Below, in pieces: positions 22,422 through 24,399 of a stretch of DNA of 24,399 nucleotides. The stretch is taken from positions 1-24,399 of the IMG/VR virus record IMGVR_UViG_3300048838_000186, one strand, 5' to 3'. The stretch comes from a virus. Numbering within the stretch: the stretch's first letter is position 1; every line of letters begins with the position of its first letter. A program made the translations under genes and the position numbers. The notes under the pieces are model-generated. The model was not told the DNA's origin. It ran no database searches and was given only the letters and a program-made list of their open reading frames with translations.

Positions 22422-23264
22422 ATGACATCACGCTTTGAGGTTTGCCTCGCCGAGACCCTGAAGTGGGAGGGCGGCTGGTTCAACCATCCGCGCGATCCAG
22501 GCGGCCCGACAATGAAGGGCGTCATCCAGCGCGTCTATGACGGCTGGCGCGACAGCCAGGGGCTGCACCGGCGAAGTGTCCGCGAGATCGAGCATCACGA
22601 GCTGCTCGACATCTACCGACGTAACTACTGGGACCAGGTCCGAGGCGACGAGCTGCCGATCGGCATCGACATGGCGGTGTTCGACTTTGCCGTAAACAGC
22701 GGACCTGGGCGTGCGGCGAAGTACCTGCAACGCGTGCTCAAGATGAACCGTGTCGATGGACACATCGGTCCGGCGACGATCGGCGCTGCAGGCAAAGCGG
22801 ACGCGTCCGACGTGGTCGAGCGGCTGATGGCCGATCGGCGCACGTTCATCCGCCAGATCAAGCACTACGACGCGTTCGGCCGCGGCTGGGAGCGACGCTG
22901 CAACGGCGTTGAGCAAGCTGCGCTGGCGATGCTGTCTGGAGCGCCGCCCGTGCTGATGGCATCCATGGGCTGGGAGACGACTGTCGAGCCTGCTCCTGCG
23001 CGCGCCATGGAACCCGAGACGCCGGACGCGACCTGGACGCCTGTCGAGAAGGCTGGCGCTACAGTGACCGGAGGCTCCGGCATCCAATTGACGACAGACG
23101 TTGCGACTGCGGCGCAGAAGGTGGCTGCAACGGGCAGGTTCTCGATGGTCGATCTGTTGCTCGAGCTGATGACACGCCCGAGCTTCCTGATCGCCGCGTT
23201 CCTTTTTGGCTCGGCCGCCTGGATGTGGTTCAAGGGGAACCGCCAGCGCTGGATGCTGGGGTAA
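22422..23264 (+). CDS. GH108 endolysin with C-terminal membrane anchor
   Basis: The 280-residue product is a lysozyme-type GH108 muramidase that cuts the peptidoglycan glycan chain at lysis. Catalytic Glu16 lies in KWEGGWFNHPRDPGGPTMKG (14-33), the characteristic GH108 opening. A second conserved block, GIDMAVFDFAVNSGPGRAAK, then VDGHIGPATIGAA, is the predicted peptidoglycan-binding part. After a Pro/Ala/Thr-rich linker (about 185-235) a hydrophobic segment SFLIAAFLFGSAAWMWF (254-270) and basic GNRQRWMLG end the protein, which suggests a C-terminal transmembrane anchor. There is no N-terminal signal. The GAGG site precedes ATG 22422. The anchor is unusual and may alter release or timing. Confidence 0.88.
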   Translation: MTSRFEVCLAETLKWEGGWFNHPRDPGGPTMKGVIQRVYDGWRDSQGLHRRSVREIEHHELLDIYRRNYWDQVRGDELPIGIDMAVFDFAVNSGPGRAAKYLQRVLKMNRVDGHIGPATIGAAGKADASDVVERLMADRRTFIRQIKHYDAFGRGWERRCNGVEQAALAMLSGAPPVLMASMGWETTVEPAPARAMEPETPDATWTPVEKAGATVTGGSGIQLTTDVATAAQKVAATGRFSMVDLLLELMTRPSFLIAAFLFGSAAWMWFKGNRQRWMLG

Positions 23265-23270
23265 TCGAAC

Positions 23271-23654
23271 ATGATCGAAGCTTGGTTGCTCACGCGCCTG
23301 AAGGCGCTGGGGCCGATCGCGGCCGCCGTCGGCGTCGTTGTCGGCATGTTGATCGTCATTTGCCTGCTGATTGGCGGTCTATGGTGGCTCCGCATCGATG
23401 CGGCACGTGATGCGCGCGCGACCGAGCGTCACCAGTGCGAGATCGATCGCGAGACGGCTAGTCGCGAGGCCGCAGAGGCGCAGGCAGCGATCGACCGCGA
23501 GACGGCCTCCGCGGCTAATGAGGCGCGTCAGCAGTGGCTGGCAGAGCTCGCCGCTGCCCGATCCCGGGCGGCCGACCTCGAGCTCATGCTGCAGGCGCGT
23601 CAGTCGCGCGTCGTCTGCTACCCGAAGGATCTCGCCAGGGAGCTCAATCGATGA
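23271..23654 (+). CDS. i-spanin (Rz-like)
   Basis: The 127-residue product has a single N-terminal transmembrane helix (AAAVGVVVGMLIVICLLIGG and LWWL, residues 17-40), then a long Ala/Glu/Arg coiled-coil (EIDRETASREAAEAQAAIDR, LAAARSRAADLELMLQ). This is the Rz layout: anchored in the inner membrane and spanning the periplasm. Position after the endolysin and overlap with a lipoprotein-like gene in a different frame (ATGA at 23651) match a Rz/Rz1 pair, which disrupts the outer membrane at lysis. The family is too variable to confirm by sequence alone. A small holin is an alternative but fits less well because of the long coiled coil. Confidence 0.75.
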   Translation: MIEAWLLTRLKALGPIAAAVGVVVGMLIVICLLIGGLWWLRIDAARDARATERHQCEIDRETASREAAEAQAAIDRETASAANEARQQWLAELAAARSRAADLELMLQARQSRVVCYPKDLARELNR

Positions 23655-23932
23655 ACCGGCTTCTCGTGCTCGCCGTCGTGCCACTGCTGCTCGCCAACGA
23701 CGGCGGATGCAGCAGCCGCAAGCCACCCTCGCCGCAGACGGTGGTGATCCGTCCCGCCGACCCGCCTGAGTGCCTCGAGGGGCCGCTTGCGGAACCGAGG
23801 TTGCCGGACGCGGACATCACCGACGACGTTGCCGCTCGGGATCGCGACGCCCTTAAGCGCTGGGGCCGTGCCTCCGAAGCCAAGCGACACATCTGCCGTG
23901 CTGCGTTAGAGCGCCGCAACCGGAGGGACTGA
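23651..23932 (+). CDS. o-spanin (Rz1-like lipoprotein)
   Basis: The 93-residue product begins MNRLLVLAVVPLLLANDGGC, a signal-like peptide ending at Cys20, followed by a Pro-rich stretch (SRKPPSPQTVVIRPADPPE). The rest is charged helical (ARDRDALKRWGRASEAKRH). This fits an outer-membrane spanin partner of the preceding gene. The lipobox is imperfect: D-G-G-C rather than L-x-x-C, so lipidation is plausible but not certain. Its ATG overlaps the Rz-like stop (ATGA), giving tight coupling. It is longer than most Rz1 proteins because of the C-terminal charged part. Confidence 0.6.
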   Translation: MNRLLVLAVVPLLLANDGGCSSRKPPSPQTVVIRPADPPECLEGPLAEPRLPDADITDDVAARDRDALKRWGRASEAKRHICRAALERRNRRD

Positions 23933-24013
23933 TCATGCTCGCGCGTCAGGAATGGGAAGGCTATGCAGGGACATCGTTCGAGGCTGAGCTCGCCCGGTTC
24001 TGCCGAGGCGCTT

Positions 24014-24399
24014 ATGCCGGTTACCGAGCTCCTCCGGATCGTAGAGCGACTATCAGCGCTGGAGGCGACGGCGGACCACGCGCGGGCGATCTGGCGCACC
24101 GTGGAGAAGCGCCTCGAGCTTGGGGACGGGAGGATGGACCGAACCGACCTGGCGCTCAGCGAGATCCGCGGCACTCAGCAGACGTCGCTAGCCGAGCTCC
24201 GGGGGACACTGCTGAAGGACCTCGCCGAAGTCAGGACGCAGGTCCAGTCGCGGGAGCAGGACGATCGCCGGCGCCAGGCTTTCCGGGGCGACGCCATCAA
24301 GGGCGGCCTGCTGTTGCTCTCCGGCGTCGCCTTCGTCGGCGCGCTGCTCGGCAAGGTTCCGTGGTCGACGTTCGATATCTTTGCTGGGGGGCTCGTCAA
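24014..24399 (+). CDS. Helical protein with C-terminal transmembrane segment (partial)
   Basis: The frame from ATG 24014 (GAGG site about 7 bases upstream) runs to the window edge: MPVTELLRIVERLSALEATA, DRTDLALSEIRGTQQTSLAE, then LRGTLLKDLAEVRTQVQSRE, a long coiled-coil. A hydrophobic GGLLLLSGVAFVGALLG follows before the cut. Such proteins at lysis-cassette ends can be holin-like or spanin-associated, but I cannot assign one. An in-frame ATG at 23963 would add 17 residues. In another frame, a strong GGAGGG site before ATG 23935 starts a protein-like MLARQEWEGYAGTSFEAELA that runs on without stop; the frame shift between the two is discussed in the findings. Confidence 0.5.
   Translation, partial: MPVTELLRIVERLSALEATADHARAIWRTVEKRLELGDGRMDRTDLALSEIRGTQQTSLAELRGTLLKDLAEVRTQVQSREQDDRRRQAFRGDAIKGGLLLLSGVAFVGALLGKVPWSTFDIFAGGLV

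Noticed and set aside
1-24399. tRNA genes, CRISPR arrays, insertion sequences, att sites
   Set aside because: No cloverleaf, spaced repeat array, transposase-like product or long terminal repeat was recognised by eye; an att site could lie outside the window.

Overview
The window is a GC-rich stretch of a short-tailed, podovirus-type phage or prophage. It holds the late structural and lysis half of the genome and no recognisable host gene. It opens inside the 3' end of a terminase large subunit and closes inside a small membrane-protein gene, so both edges are cut. Base composition and codon use suggest an alphaproteobacterial host (Rhizobiales-like or similar). That host call is an inference from composition and general gene flavour; no host marker is present. 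The sequence alone cannot say whether this is a free phage or an integrated prophage.

Layout on the + strand: packaging end (TerL, 2-373); a small PGDYG-like protein; portal (623-2929); two small portal-linked ORFs; scaffold (3409-4626); major capsid (4651-5628), followed by a UUCG hairpin terminator; a probable decoration protein (5707-6303); a small coiled-coil protein; a DEDDh exoribonuclease-like protein (7018-7446); a neck adaptor (7443-8171); a P22 gp10-sized stabilisation/hub protein (8174-9601); a GNAT-fold protein (9598-10137); four large internal-virion/ejection candidates (10134-17379); a tail fibre with tandem repeats, a LamG-like protein and a small protein (17437-19837). A second tail fibre (21279-22412) and the lysis block (GH108 endolysin, i-spanin, o-spanin, membrane protein; 22422-24399) follow. 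No tail tube, sheath, tape-measure or baseplate genes are seen. With the adaptor, stabilisation and ejection proteins present, this points to a short tail with P22-like neck logic.

Genes are packed tightly. Many junctions are ATGA, GTGA or TGATG stop/start overlaps, which suggests one long late transcript with translational coupling. The exception is a three-gene block on the - strand (19822-21125), placed between the two fibre genes. It has a GT25-like glycosyltransferase, a single-pass membrane protein and a 55-residue protein, each with its own ribosome binding site. This looks like a cargo (moron) cassette that could alter the host surface.

Most worth a second look: (1) a proline-rich linker in an ejection protein whose base-by-codon-position pattern is that of a gene on the opposite strand, with an open 70-codon helical ORF there; (2) a GcrA/homeodomain-like helix-turn-helix embedded in another ejection protein; (3) an Rv2179c-like exoribonuclease and a GNAT-fold protein without a visible acetyl-CoA loop, both inside the neck/tail gene block; (4) the - strand glycosyltransferase cassette; (5) a reading-frame discontinuity near 23935-24016.
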